Of a DNA stretch of 64,000 bases, positions 10,540 to 20,055 are shown piece after piece (the stretch's first letter is position 1; the number at the start of each line of letters is the position of its first letter). Location: NCBI GenBank assembly GCA_902518475.1, contig CABYGI010000002.1, forward strand, positions 1 through 64,000. The letters run 5' to 3'. The stretch comes from an uncultured Prochlorococcus sp. (lineage in GTDB: Bacteria > Cyanobacteriota > Cyanobacteriia > PCC-6307 > Cyanobiaceae). Both the position numbers and the translations under genes were made by a program. The notes beneath the pieces are model-generated. The model was not told the DNA's origin. It saw only the letters and a program-made list of their open reading frames with translations, and did not search any database.

Positions 10540-10710
10540 TTAAAAAAATTTTTGAAAAGTGATTTCAGTTAGGTTATTTTTTAACTTCAATCTAAATACC
10601 TTAATCGAAAGTTTCTATAAAATAAAGAGATAATAGTTTTCTTCATTCTGTTGTAACGCACTAATTTATAATGTTTGTAATAGGATGAATTTTTTGAAGG
10701 ACTTTGACTT
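10540..10710 (+). promoter_or_regulatory. secA upstream region
   Basis: A spacer of 171 bases separates the divergent acetyltransferase and secA starts. It has several AT-rich hexamers, such as TTATAATG around 10667-10674 as a candidate -10 element, and an AGGA/AAGGA ribosome-binding stretch shortly before the secA ATG. I see no riboswitch or strong hairpin. Confidence 0.3.
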
Positions 10711-13542
10711 ATGCTAAAACTTTTGTTGGGAGATCCGAATACACGAAAGTTAAAGCGCTATCAACCAATAGTGGGCGAGATAAATTTTTTAGAGGAAGAA
10801 ATTTCTCAATTAAGTGATGATGAGTTAAGAAAAGAAACACAAAATCTTAAATCAAATATTTCATCAGAATTAGATTTAAGAAAACAAAAAGAACTTTTAG
10901 ACGAATTTCTGCCTAAAGCCTTTGCAATCGTTAGAGAAGCAAGTAAACGTGTTCTTGATATGAGACATTTTGATGTTCAGTTAATAGGTGGAATGGTTTT
11001 ACATGAGCGTCAAATTGCTGAGATGAAGACTGGAGAGGGGAAAACTCTTGTCGCAACATTACCTTGTTATTTAAATGCTCTGACTGGGAAAGGTGTTCAT
11101 GTCGTTACTGTAAATGATTATTTAGCTAGAAGAGATGCAGAGTGGATGGGACAAGTTCACCGTTTTTTAGGATTATCAGTTGGTTTAATTCAGCAAGACA
11201 TGAACCCTGTTGAGAGGAAGAAAAATTATGATTGTGATATAACTTATGCCACAAATTCCGAATTAGGATTTGATTATTTAAGAGATAACATGGCTACCGA
11301 CATTAATGAGGTGGTTCAAAGAAAATTCAGTTACTGTGTTATTGATGAGGTTGATTCAATACTAATTGATGAAGCAAGAACGCCTCTAATTATCTCTGGC
11401 CAAGTTGAAAGACCGCAAGAAAAATATCAAAAAGCTGCAGAATTAGCTTTGGCATTAGTCAAAGCAAAAGAATTAAGTAAAGATGGTATCGATCCAGAAG
11501 GGGATTATGAAGTTGATGAAAAACAGAGAAGTTGTATATTAACTGATCAGGGTTTTGCTAAATGTGAAGAGTATTTGGGAGTTAATGACTTATATAATCC
11601 TCAAGATCCTTGGGCGCTTTATATAACAAATGCTTTAAAAGCCAAAGAATTATTTATTAAAGATGTTAATTATATTATCAAGGATGATGAGGCTGTCATA
11701 GTGGATGAATTTACAGGTAGGATAATGCCAGGAAGGCGTTGGAGTGATGGACAACATCAGGCTATAGAAGCTAAAGAGAGACTTAAAATTCAGCCTGAGA
11801 CTCAAACATTAGCATCCATAACTTATCAGAATTTTTTCCTCTTATATCCTGGATTAGCAGGAATGACTGGAACTGCAAAAACTGAGGAGGTTGAATTTGA
11901 AAAAACTTACAAATTAGAATCTACAGTTATACCGACAAATCAAATCAGAAAGAGACAAGATTGGCCTGATCAAGTATTTAAAACAGAGATTGGTAAATGG
12001 AAAGCAGTTGCTAATGAAATTGCACAAATCTATAGAGATGGTAGACCTGTTTTAGTTGGTACAACAAGTGTTGAAAAAAGTGAATTATTAAGTTCACTTT
12101 TATCTGAAGAAGAAATCCCACACAATTTGTTAAATGCTAAGCCAGAAAACGTTGAACGTGAGGCAGAAATTGTTGCTCAGGCAGGAAGAGCAGGTGCAGT
12201 TACGATTGCAACTAATATGGCTGGAAGGGGAACAGATATAATTCTTGGTGGTAACAGTGACTATATGGCAAGGCTTAAATTAAAAGAAATATTAATTCCT
12301 TTGTTAGTAAAGCCTGATAATGAGCATAAGCCACCAATCCCTAAACAAAGAAATTCAAAACCTAAGGGCGGTTTTTCTAAAAAAGCTGGTTCAAATTTAA
12401 AAAATATTTCAAGTTCCTCAACTAGTCTTTTTCCTTGCAAGCTTGATGAAGAAATTGAAAAGAAACTCTCTCATTTATCTGAAGAACTTGTGAAAAATTG
12501 GGGAGATAGACAACTTTCTGTTTTGGATCTTGATGACAAGATAGCTACAGCCGCAGAAAAAGCACCAACTGAAGATAACTTGATAAAGCTTCTGAGAGAA
12601 TCTTTGTCTGATGTTAAAAAAGAATATGAAAAAGTTTTGATTCATGAAGAAGAAAAAGTAAGAGATGCTGGCGGTTTACATGTCATTGGTACTGAGAGAC
12701 ATGAATCAAGAAGAGTTGATAATCAACTTAGAGGAAGAGCAGGAAGACAGGGTGATCTTGGAAGTACAAGATTCTTTTTATCTTTAGAAGATAATTTATT
12801 AAGGATTTTTGGAGGTGATAGAGTAGCAAATCTTATGAATGCATTTAGGGTTGACGAAGATATGCCAATTGAATCAGGAATGCTTACTAGGTCTCTAGAA
12901 AGTGCTCAAAAGAAAGTTGAGACATACTATTACGATATTAGAAAACAAGTTTTTGAATACGACGAGGTAATGAATAATCAAAGAAAAGCAGTTTATGGCG
13001 AAAGAATAAGAGTATTGCAAGGAACTGATTTGAAGAAACAAGTAATAGGATATGGAGAAAGAACAATGAGTGAAATTGTAGAGGCTTATATTAATCCTGA
13101 TCTTCCACCTGAAGAATGGAATATTGATCAATTAATTTCTAAAGTCAAAGAATTCATATATTTATTAGATGATCTTAAAGTTGAAGATGTCAATTTACTC
13201 TCAGTGGAAGAATTAAAAAACTATTTGCAAGAGCAGTTGCGAATAGCTTATGACTTGAAAGAATCACAAATTGAGAAGATACGTCCAGGATTAATGCGAG
13301 AAGCTGAGAGATTTTTTATATTGCAGCAAATAGATAACTTATGGCGAGAACATCTTCAGTCAATGGATTCTTTAAGGGAATCAGTCGGATTGAGAGGTTA
13401 TGGCCAAAAAGATCCTTTGATAGAATATAAAAATGAAGGATATGATATGTTTCTTGAAATGATGACCAATATGAGGAGGAATGTTATTTATTCAATGTTT
13501 ATGTTTCAACCTAAAACTAACGTTAATGAAAATAAAACCTAA
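10711..13542 (+). CDS. secA: Preprotein translocase ATPase SecA
   Basis: SecA drives unfolded precursors through SecYEG at the plasma and thylakoid membranes. Nucleotide-binding domain 1 has Walker [15 protein letters not shown] at about residue 104 and Walker [17 protein letters not shown]. The second helicase half has [14 protein letters not shown] and [10 protein letters not shown]. Between them, at about residues 536-574, lies a low-complexity Lys/Ser/Pro-rich insert ([17 protein letters not shown] and a run of serines) not found in E. coli SecA; it looks lineage specific. The C-terminus ends without a CXCXSXXH zinc motif. Its 943 residues fit the cyanobacterial form. The stop overlaps that of cysE by four bases, tail to tail. 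Confidence 0.98.
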   Translation: MLKLLLGDPNTRKLKRYQPIVGEINFLEEEISQLSDDELRKETQNLKSNISSELDLRKQKELLDEFLPKAFAIVREASKRVLDMRHFDVQLIGGMVLHERQIAEMKTGEGKTLVATLPCYLNALTGKGVHVVTVNDYLARRDAEWMGQVHRFLGLSVGLIQQDMNPVERKKNYDCDITYATNSELGFDYLRDNMATDINEVVQRKFSYCVIDEVDSILIDEARTPLIISGQVERPQEKYQKAAELALALVKAKELSKDGIDPEGDYEVDEKQRSCILTDQGFAKCEEYLGVNDLYNPQDPWALYITNALKAKELFIKDVNYIIKDDEAVIVDEFTGRIMPGRRWSDGQHQAIEAKERLKIQPETQTLASITYQNFFLLYPGLAGMTGTAKTEEVEFEKTYKLESTVIPTNQIRKRQDWPDQVFKTEIGKWKAVANEIAQIYRDGRPVLVGTTSVEKSELLSSLLSEEEIPHNLLNAKPENVEREAEIVAQAGRAGAVTIATNMAGRGTDIILGGNSDYMARLKLKEILIPLLVKPDNEHKPPIPKQRNSKPKGGFSKKAGSNLKNISSSSTSLFPCKLDEEIEKKLSHLSEELVKNWGDRQLSVLDLDDKIATAAEKAPTEDNLIKLLRESLSDVKKEYEKVLIHEEEKVRDAGGLHVIGTERHESRRVDNQLRGRAGRQGDLGSTRFFLSLEDNLLRIFGGDRVANLMNAFRVDEDMPIESGMLTRSLESAQKKVETYYYDIRKQVFEYDEVMNNQRKAVYGERIRVLQGTDLKKQVIGYGERTMSEIVEAYINPDLPPEEWNIDQLISKVKEFIYLLDDLKVEDVNLLSVEELKNYLQEQLRIAYDLKESQIEKIRPGLMREAERFFILQQIDNLWREHLQSMDSLRESVGLRGYGQKDPLIEYKNEGYDMFLEMMTNMRRNVIYSMFMFQPKTNVNENKT

Positions 13543-14273
13543 TCATCTCCGAGGAATTCAATTATTTCTTTGTCCTTAAGATTTTGAGAATCACCTAGCT
13601 GAGATATATCAACTGACTCTGAATTAACTAAACATTGAAGGGTTTTTTGTAACTTAAGAATTTCATTTTCAAGTAAATCTATTCTATCCATTAAATTTTT
13701 TATCACATTAGCTTCTGCATCTGGCAAAGCAGAGTGAGCTAATGGATTTACTTTGACACCACTTTGATGTACGACTCTGCCGGGAACTCCAACCACTGTA
13801 CTATTTCCTTCTACATTACGAACAACTACTGAACCCGCACCAATACGTGTATTAGATCCTACTATTATGGATCCAAGAACTTTTGCACCTGCTCCAACTA
13901 CAACATTTTCCATTAAGGTAGGGTGCCTTTTCCCATGGCTTTTACCAGTACCACCTAATGTAACTCCTTGATATAGCAGACAATTATTTCCTATTTCAGC
14001 TGTTTCTCCAATTACAACTCCCATTCCATGATCTATGAAAACCCGTTTACCAATTTTGGCTCCAGGATGTATTTCAATGCCTGTTAGTAGCCTATTGGTA
14101 TGACTTAATAAGCGGGGAATTAAAGGAATCTTCAGTTGCCATAATTTATGCGTAAATCTATGTATAACTATTGATTGAAATCCAGGGTAGCAAAGAAATA
14201 TTTCCATTATTCCTCTAGCCGCAGGATCTCTTTCTCTTATGATTTCTATATCTGATTTAAAAGTTTTTAGCAT
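13539..14273 (-). CDS. cysE: Serine O-acetyltransferase
   Basis: CysE acetylates serine to O-acetylserine, the carbon skeleton for cysteine. The C-terminal half is a left-handed beta helix of hexapeptide repeats ([28 protein letters not shown]), with the catalytic DHG and the acetyl-CoA loop [12 protein letters not shown]. The N-terminal helical domain is short (about 60 residues), as in plant and cyanobacterial enzymes. The C-terminal 50 residues form a predicted amphipathic tail rich in Leu and Asp. It starts only 6 bases after the stop of the GntR-type regulator, so the two are almost certainly one transcript. Confidence 0.95.
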   Translation of the reverse strand: MLKTFKSDIEIIRERDPAARGIMEIFLCYPGFQSIVIHRFTHKLWQLKIPLIPRLLSHTNRLLTGIEIHPGAKIGKRVFIDHGMGVVIGETAEIGNNCLLYQGVTLGGTGKSHGKRHPTLMENVVVGAGAKVLGSIIVGSNTRIGAGSVVVRNVEGNSTVVGVPGRVVHQSGVKVNPLAHSALPDAEANVIKNLMDRIDLLENEILKLQKTLQCLVNSESVDISQLGDSQNLKDKEIIEFLGDD

Positions 14274-14279
14274 CTTGTT

Positions 14280-15266
14280 CTAGTTAATAACTCCTATTTC
14301 TTTTTTTAAGTGATTTATTGTTTCGACGCTTAAGTAATTTTTAGCACATATTATTTGGGGTAATCTCATCAACTGAGAACGATTTTTTAATAATGTGTTT
14401 TCTACAACTGATAAACTAGGCCCATCACATACTATATGGTTCGAAGCCTTTAAAAGTGAAAGTAATCTACTGTTATTGTCTGAGATCGCTGTCATAAGCA
14501 TTAATTCACTACCTCTCATGCTGTGTATAATAACTTCTGCTGCTCTTAATAAACCGGGGCTTATGCTAACAATACCTACACAACTTCCAGCATTTAATTC
14601 CTTGAGGATTTTTAATTCCTTTTGAAAGTCACTCAAGTCAACTGCAATAGCGCGCACTCTATGTTGCTTAGCAACTTTTTCTAAAGGCTGTAAAAAATAT
14701 CTGCTTGTGACAATCGTACCACTGTTCGAATTACTCAAAACTTTTTCTAATTCTTCCATAGGTACAACTTCTACTGGTACATTAACTGTTGTAGAAAGGT
14801 CTTCTGCTATTAACATAGAAGCGCCAATATCCTCTCTAGGAGTACTGACTATAATTCTTGCTCCACACTTAATACGCCAATCAATTTCATTAGTCAATAT
14901 ATCTCTCGTTTCTTGTAAAGTGCACCCAAGATTTATCAATCTGTCAATAGCCTTACTTGCTTCTTGATCTGGTGGTTTACTTATTTTAACTCTCGAATAA
15001 ATTGATTTTTTCAAATCCCTTTTAGTAAGATTATCTCTTACATAAATACCTGAGCCAGCTATTGCTTCAACAACTCCATCTATTTCTAGTTGTCTATATA
15101 CCTTGCTTATAGTATTCCTATGGAGTCCAGTTTGCATCGCAAGTTGTCTTGTACTGGGAAGTCTGTGTCCAGGAGGATAATGTCTTGCTGCGATTGCAAA
15201 ACAAATTTGATTATATAGCTGAGTAGATGCAGGGATATCACTTTCTTGTTGAATATGGAATCTCAC
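14280..15266 (-). CDS. GntR-type transcriptional regulator with uncharacterised effector domain
   Basis: The first 75 residues are a GntR winged helix: PASTQLYNQICFAIAARHY, GHRLPSTRQLAMQTGLHRNTISKVYRQLE, then the wing GVVEAIAGSGIYVRD. The remaining 250 residues are not the aminotransferase domain of MocR regulators and not an FadR or UTRA domain that I can recognise. They contain alternating strands and helices (ARIIVSTPREDIGASMLIAEDL, GTIVTSRYFLQPLEKVAKQ, VGIVSISPGLLRAAEVIIHSM) reminiscent of a two-lobed ligand-binding fold. The start is GTG. The gene is directly joined to cysE, which suggests a link to sulfur or cysteine metabolism (inference). It follows infC by 77 bases. Confidence 0.85.
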   Translation of the reverse strand: MRFHIQQESDIPASTQLYNQICFAIAARHYPPGHRLPSTRQLAMQTGLHRNTISKVYRQLEIDGVVEAIAGSGIYVRDNLTKRDLKKSIYSRVKISKPPDQEASKAIDRLINLGCTLQETRDILTNEIDWRIKCGARIIVSTPREDIGASMLIAEDLSTTVNVPVEVVPMEELEKVLSNSNSGTIVTSRYFLQPLEKVAKQHRVRAIAVDLSDFQKELKILKELNAGSCVGIVSISPGLLRAAEVIIHSMRGSELMLMTAISDNNSRLLSLLKASNHIVCDGPSLSVVENTLLKNRSQLMRLPQIICAKNYLSVETINHLKKEIGVIN

Positions 15267-15343
15267 TTTATAAATACCCGAACTAATTTATATTTGATAA
15301 TAATGACACTTTAACATTCGCTATATTTTTTGATAACAATTTT

Positions 15344-15916
15344 TCACCCATCATCTTTTTTAATGAGAGGAGTTTTTCGAGGGCTTAAAAACATAATCAT
15401 ATTTCTCCCTTCTCTTTTTGGTTTTTGTTGAACTTCTGATTGCTCTTCTAAATCATTAGCCATTCTTAGAAGAAGTGTTTCAGCTAAATTTGAGTGTTGA
15501 ATCTCTCGACCCCTGAAAATCACAGTACATTTTACTTTGTCTCCCGATTTTAAAAATTTAGTAGCTTGTCCTATGCGAACATCATAATCATGCTTGTCAA
15601 TTTTGTACCTCATTTTTACTTCTTTAACTTCTGTTTGATGAGATTTTTTCCTAGCTTCTTTAGCTTTTTTTTCTTGTTCAAATTTATATTTTCCATAGTC
15701 CATTATTCTACAAACAGGAGGATTTGCTTTTTCGCTAACCAAAACTAAATCCAGTTCTCTTTGAGATGCTATTTCTAATGCTTTTAATCTATCTATGACG
15801 CCTAATTGTTTTCCATCTGAATCAACGACTCTCAATTGAGGGTATTTTATTCTTTCATTTATATTTGGTAGCTCTCTAACGGGAGCGCGGCGGTCAAAGC
15901 GAGGGCGTGGGGGCAT
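15344..15916 (-). CDS. infC: Translation initiation factor IF-3
   Basis: IF-3 binds the 30S subunit, checks the start codon and initiator tRNA, and prevents premature joining of 50S. The N-terminal domain begins near residue 18 ([23 protein letters not shown]) with [25 protein letters not shown] at its end. The lysine-rich linker helix follows, and the C-terminal domain contains [21 protein letters not shown]. Here the start is the ordinary ATG, unlike the AUU start known in enteric bacteria. About 17 extra basic residues ([16 protein letters not shown]) precede the core. It lies 52 bases after miaA. Confidence 0.97.
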   Translation of the reverse strand: MPPRPRFDRRAPVRELPNINERIKYPQLRVVDSDGKQLGVIDRLKALEIASQRELDLVLVSEKANPPVCRIMDYGKYKFEQEKKAKEARKKSHQTEVKEVKMRYKIDKHDYDVRIGQATKFLKSGDKVKCTVIFRGREIQHSNLAETLLLRMANDLEEQSEVQQKPKREGRNMIMFLSPRKTPLIKKDDG

Positions 15917-15968
15917 TCAGTTAATTAAAAAATTGATGGGATGATAAACAAAATCTATTTTTATAAAG

Positions 15969-16868
15969 TTAGCTTAAAAAAGACTCTATTTTAATTATTG
16001 CATCTTTTAGCAGGTTTTTGTTATTAAGCCAGAGTGGATTATTTTTATTACGAAACCAAGTTTTTTGTCTTTTGGCAAATTGGGTTGTTTTGGTCGCAGT
16101 TAACTCAATCGCTTTGTCAATAGTTAAATTGTTATTTAAAACATCCCTAGCTTCTCGATAACCAATTGTTTTGAGTATCGGTAAATCAAATCCGTACTTA
16201 GAGATCAGGTGGTTCGTCTCCTCCATAATTCCAGATAAAAACATATTTTTTGTTCTTTGTAAAATTCTTTCTTTTAAATTATCTCTATCTAATCCAAGCT
16301 CTAGTATTTTCCAATCAGGCGGTTTTTGAACTTTTAAAGTTGAAAAAGGTTTACCTGTTACGTAGAAGACTTCTAAAGCTCTTATTGTTCTAATGTGATC
16401 AGCACAATTAATTTTTTTAGTTGATAATGGATCACAATTATTTAACAGATCCCAACATTTTTTTTGACCAAGTTTTTCTAATTGTCTTCTTAAATTATTT
16501 TGAGGTGGGACATCTGGTACAAAAAATCCTTTCGTTATTGAGTTCATATATAATCCACTCCCTCCAACAAGAAAAGGTAAATTTTTTTGTCTAATTTCTC
16601 TTTTTATTGATTTTTGAGCAATTTCTTGAAATTGTCTTACATTAATAGGATTGATTGGCTCTTCAATATCTATTAAAAAATGCTTTATTTTTTTTTGTTG
16701 GTTTTTAGTTGGCTTGGCTGTTCCAATATCCATAAACTTATAAATTTGCCTTGAATCGATATTATGTATTCGTGTTTTAAAGTATTCTGCAATTTCAATA
16801 GCTAAATCTGTTTTACCACTTGCAGTAGGCCCAACTAAAATTACTACATGAGGTGGATATGAAGACAT
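15969..16868 (-). CDS. miaA: tRNA dimethylallyltransferase
   Basis: MiaA adds a dimethylallyl group to A37 of tRNAs reading codons that begin with U. The P-loop [16 protein letters not shown] starts near residue 12. [19 protein letters not shown] is the conserved substrate segment. [13 protein letters not shown] and the late [14 protein letters not shown] complete the family pattern. At 299 residues it is full length. It precedes infC on the same strand, making a small translation-related unit, and is divergent from gyrB. Confidence 0.96.
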   Translation of the reverse strand: MSSYPPHVVILVGPTASGKTDLAIEIAEYFKTRIHNIDSRQIYKFMDIGTAKPTKNQQKKIKHFLIDIEEPINPINVRQFQEIAQKSIKREIRQKNLPFLVGGSGLYMNSITKGFFVPDVPPQNNLRRQLEKLGQKKCWDLLNNCDPLSTKKINCADHIRTIRALEVFYVTGKPFSTLKVQKPPDWKILELGLDRDNLKERILQRTKNMFLSGIMEETNHLISKYGFDLPILKTIGYREARDVLNNNLTIDKAIELTATKTTQFAKRQKTWFRNKNNPLWLNNKNLLKDAIIKIESFLS

Positions 16869-16972
16869 ATGAATTTCTGAAGAAAAAAAAATTAGCTATA
16901 TAATTAAAGTGGTTAAATTTTTCATTAACTTTGAGCCTTTATCTTATTGCGATGTTAGGTTTAATGAAATAC

Positions 16973-16996
16973 CTTTTAAAAATAAAATTTTAAAAG
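16973..16996. repeat. Inverted repeat in the gyrB leader
   Basis: A perfect 9-base inverted repeat (CTTTTAAAA and TTTTAAAAG) with a six-base AT loop lies 22 bases before the gyrB ATG, within the 150-base spacer between the divergent miaA and gyrB genes. It is AT only except at the ends, so it could arise by chance, but its place in the leader makes a hairpin or operator possible. Confidence 0.35.
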
Positions 16997-17018
16997 TTTA
17001 ATATTTTTTTTATATTAA

Positions 17019-18986
17019 ATGAGTGAGGACAAAAGATCTAATAAAATCTCAAATGATTATGGCGCGGAACAGATTCAGGTTTTAGAAGGGTTAGAACCAG
17101 TACGTAAACGCCCTGGAATGTATATAGGCTCTACAGGGCCTAGAGGTTTACATCATTTAGTATATGAAGTAGTTGATAACTCCGTTGATGAAGCACTTGC
17201 AGGACATTGTGATCACATAGAAATAGTTCTTCGATCAGATGGTTCTGCTTTAATTTCTGATAATGGACGAGGTATTCCAACAGACATTCATCCAAGAACA
17301 GGGAAAAGCGCCTTAGAAACAGTACTAACTGTTCTTCATGCAGGAGGTAAATTTGGAAGTGGTGGTTATAAAGTTTCAGGGGGCTTGCATGGAGTTGGAA
17401 TATCTGTAGTTAATGCTCTTAGCGAATGGGTTAATGTTACTGTTTTTAGGGATGGTAGTGAATTTAATCAAAGATTTGAAAAGGGTGTATCGAAGGGCGA
17501 ATTGCAAACTCAAAAGCAGACTGGCAAACCAACTAAGAAAGGAACCACTATTTGTTTTAAACCTGACAAAACTATTTTTTCTGGAGGAATTGAATTTGAA
17601 TATGCTCTTCTTTCATCTAGGTTAAGAGAATTAGCTTATCTTAATGGAGGAGTAAAAATTGTTTTTAGAGATGAGAGAAATCAATTATCAGATGGTTCTT
17701 TTAAAGAAGAAATTTATTTGTATGAAGGAGGGATTAAAGAATATGTTGGATACATGAATTCTGAAAAAGAGTCAATCCATCCTGAAATAATTTATGTTGA
17801 CTCGCAGAAAGAAAATGTATATGTAGAAGCAGCTTTGCAATGGTGTTCAGATGTATATTCGGATAATATTTTAGGATTTGCAAATAATATTAGAACTATA
17901 GATGGGGGGACTCATATAGAAGGGCTAAAAACAGTTCTGACAAGAACCTTCAATAATCTTGCAAAAAAGAGAGGCAAAAGAAAAGATATTGAAAAAAATT
18001 TAGCTGGCGAAAATATTAGAGAGGGCTTGACTGTAGTTTTATCAGTAAAAGTTCCAGATCCTGAATTTGAAGGACAAACAAAAACAAAATTGGGAAATAC
18101 CGAAGTAAGGGGAATTGTTGATTCTCTGGTTGGGGAGGCTCTAACAAAATATATGGAATTCAATCCTGGGATTTTGGATTTGATTCTTGAAAAAGCAATT
18201 CAATCATTTAATGCAGCAGAAGCTGCGAGAAGGGCTAGAGATTTAGTAAGAAGAAAAAGTGTTCTAGAAAGTTCTACCTTACCTGGTAAATTAGCGGACT
18301 GTAGTTCTAGAGATCCCTCAGAATCAGAAATTTATATAGTTGAAGGAGATTCAGCGGGAGGTTCCGCAAAACAAGGTCGAGACAGGAACTTTCAGGCTAT
18401 TTTGCCTCTTAGGGGTAAAATTCTTAATATTGAAAAAACTGATGATACTAAAATATATAAAAATACAGAAATACAGTCATTAATAACAGCTCTCGGATTA
18501 GGAATAAAAGGAGAGGAGTTCGACGTCAGTTCATTAAGATATCATAGAGTTGTAATTATGACTGATGCTGATGTAGATGGTGCTCATATAAGAACTTTAT
18601 TATTGACATTTTTTTACAGATATCAAAGAGAACTTGTTGAGAAAGGATTTATATATATTGCTTGCCCCCCTTTGTATAAAGTTGAAAGAGGTAAGAATCA
18701 TAATTACTGTTATAACGAGAATCAATTAAAGGATACAATTGCAGGTTTTGGAGAAAATGCAAATTACAATATCCAAAGATTTAAGGGATTAGGTGAGATG
18801 ATGCCCAAACAATTATGGGATACAACTATGAATCCTCAAACGAGGATGATGAAAAGAGTTGAGATTGAAGATGCACTTGAGGCTGATAGAATTTTCAATA
18901 TATTAATGGGAGATAAAGTTGCACCAAGAAGAGAATTTATTGAAACTCATAGTAGCAACTTAGATATAGCAACTTTAGATATATGA
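17019..18986 (+). CDS. gyrB: DNA gyrase subunit B
   Basis: GyrB supplies ATP for negative supercoiling of DNA by gyrase. The GHKL ATPase starts with RKRPGMYIGSTGPRGLHHLVYE and EVVDNSVDEALAG, then GGKFGSGGYKVSGGLHGVG. The TOPRIM domain has EGDSAGGSAKQGRDR with the catalytic Glu and the MTDADVDGAHIRTLL metal-binding aspartates. The FKGLGEMMPKQLWDTTM tail ends the protein. At 655 residues it is the short form without the insertion of enteric GyrB. Its stop overlaps the next start in an ATGA arrangement, indicating translational coupling with a small secreted protein. Confidence 0.97.
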   Translation: MSEDKRSNKISNDYGAEQIQVLEGLEPVRKRPGMYIGSTGPRGLHHLVYEVVDNSVDEALAGHCDHIEIVLRSDGSALISDNGRGIPTDIHPRTGKSALETVLTVLHAGGKFGSGGYKVSGGLHGVGISVVNALSEWVNVTVFRDGSEFNQRFEKGVSKGELQTQKQTGKPTKKGTTICFKPDKTIFSGGIEFEYALLSSRLRELAYLNGGVKIVFRDERNQLSDGSFKEEIYLYEGGIKEYVGYMNSEKESIHPEIIYVDSQKENVYVEAALQWCSDVYSDNILGFANNIRTIDGGTHIEGLKTVLTRTFNNLAKKRGKRKDIEKNLAGENIREGLTVVLSVKVPDPEFEGQTKTKLGNTEVRGIVDSLVGEALTKYMEFNPGILDLILEKAIQSFNAAEAARRARDLVRRKSVLESSTLPGKLADCSSRDPSESEIYIVEGDSAGGSAKQGRDRNFQAILPLRGKILNIEKTDDTKIYKNTEIQSLITALGLGIKGEEFDVSSLRYHRVVIMTDADVDGAHIRTLLLTFFYRYQRELVEKGFIYIACPPLYKVERGKNHNYCYNENQLKDTIAGFGENANYNIQRFKGLGEMMPKQLWDTTMNPQTRMMKRVEIEDALEADRIFNILMGDKVAPRREFIETHSSNLDIATLDI

Positions 18987-19312
18987 TTAATAATCTTCTA
19001 AAGAATTTTTGCTTAATTACTTTTGCATTAATTGCTCCAATTACATTACCTGCTGGTGGGATTCAGAAAAGTTTAAATCAATATAGTTCCTCTAAAAATA
19101 CAAATGAAATTATATTGAATTCCAATACTTCTCTTTATTCTTCTCCTGAAATTCATGCCAAGGAATTAATAGTTCTTGACATAGGAACAACTTTGTTAGT
19201 ATTACGTAATTGGAAAGTCAGTAAAAGTGAAACTTGGGTTAGGGTTGAATTAGCTTCTAATAAATTTTTAACTGATCCTAATCAGATTTTAAAAGGCTGG
19301 ATAAAAATGTAA
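18983..19312 (+). CDS. Small exported protein with SH3-like domain, function unknown
   Basis: The protein of 109 residues starts with a signal-peptide-like segment (KNFCLITFALIAPITLPAGG) and continues with a region resembling a bacterial SH3 domain: NSNTSLYSSPEIHAKELIVLDIGTTLLVLRNWK and a terminal WVRVELASN...GWIKM element. Such domains often bind peptidoglycan or peptides, but no partner is visible. The start overlaps the gyrB stop (ATGA), and the stop is 3 bases before a fluoride-channel gene, so five genes from gyrB to mgtE run in one direction with tiny spacers. Confidence 0.7.
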   Translation: MINNLLKNFCLITFALIAPITLPAGGIQKSLNQYSSSKNTNEIILNSNTSLYSSPEIHAKELIVLDIGTTLLVLRNWKVSKSETWVRVELASNKFLTDPNQILKGWIKM

Positions 19313-19315
19313 ATT

Positions 19316-19681
19316 TTGGATTTTAGTTCAATTGGTATAATTTTAATTGGTAGTACTATTGGATTAATACTAAGAATATTCATACAAAATATTTTTAAAA
19401 AAAAGATAGGTTTTGATATTCAAAATACTTCAATAGTAAATTTTTTGTCATCTTTTTTTTTAGGAATTTTAGTTGCATTAAATTTTAGAAATAATGAAAT
19501 ATTAGTTTTATTTAATATCGGTTTTTTAGGCTGTTTTAGTACTTTTTCTTCTTTCATATATCAACTATTTATATTATTTAATGAGCGGAAATTCCTGAGA
19601 TTATTTTTTCACTATATCGAAGTGATAATTTTTTCTTTTCTTTTTTTTTATTTAGGTTTTTTTCTTATTCAGTTATTTTAA
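19316..19681 (+). CDS. crcB: Fluoride channel subunit (CrcB/Fluc), first copy
   Basis: CrcB/Fluc proteins form dual-topology dimeric channels that let fluoride leave the cell. This copy has 121 residues and four membrane helices. The family Arg in helix 1 is present (TIGLILRIF), the helix 2 Asn is present (SIVNFLSSFFLGIL, with Ser replacing the usual Gly of GSF), and helix 3 has the phenylalanine-rich pore segment GFLGCFSTFSSF. The start is TTG, three bases after the preceding stop. Another subunit gene follows directly, as in two-gene Fluc systems that work as heterodimers. Confidence 0.88.
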   Translation: MDFSSIGIILIGSTIGLILRIFIQNIFKKKIGFDIQNTSIVNFLSSFFLGILVALNFRNNEILVLFNIGFLGCFSTFSSFIYQLFILFNERKFLRLFFHYIEVIIFSFLFFYLGFFLIQLF

Positions 19682-19682
19682 A

Positions 19683-20012
19683 GTGAAGATATATAATTTT
19701 ATTTATATTCTTTTAGCATCTTATCTAGCTACTTTTTTGAGATTAATAATAAACAATAATATTATTATTTCAATAATTGGATCCTTTTTGGTAGGTTTTT
19801 TTATCAGTAAAAGATTAAGTAATTCAATTAAAAAAATTTTATTGATTGGTTTTTTTTCTTGCTTTACATCCTTTAGCGGATTTATATATTTTCTTTACAA
19901 AATCTTGAACCAAGGGGATTGGATAAAATTTATAATTTTTTTTAATATGCTAATCATCGTAAATTTATTAACAATGTTTTTCGGGTTCTGGATAAGTAGA
20001 AAAATTACTTAG
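19683..20012 (+). CDS. crcB: Fluoride channel subunit (CrcB/Fluc), second copy
   Basis: Second channel subunit, 109 residues, four membrane helices, GTG start one base after the first subunit ends. It keeps the helix 1 Arg (YLATFLRLII) and the GSF turn of helix 2 (SIIGSFLVGFF), but the usual Asn three residues before that turn is Ser. Helix 3 is GFFSCFTSFSGF. The motif losses differ from those in the first copy, which suggests an obligate heterodimer (inference). A divergence of this kind is known for paired Fluc proteins in which each subunit specialises. Confidence 0.87.
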   Translation: MKIYNFIYILLASYLATFLRLIINNNIIISIIGSFLVGFFISKRLSNSIKKILLIGFFSCFTSFSGFIYFLYKILNQGDWIKFIIFFNMLIIVNLLTMFFGFWISRKIT

Positions 20013-20055
20013 ATTTCATATAATGGTGTTGTTACTTTGACAAGGGATTATATTT

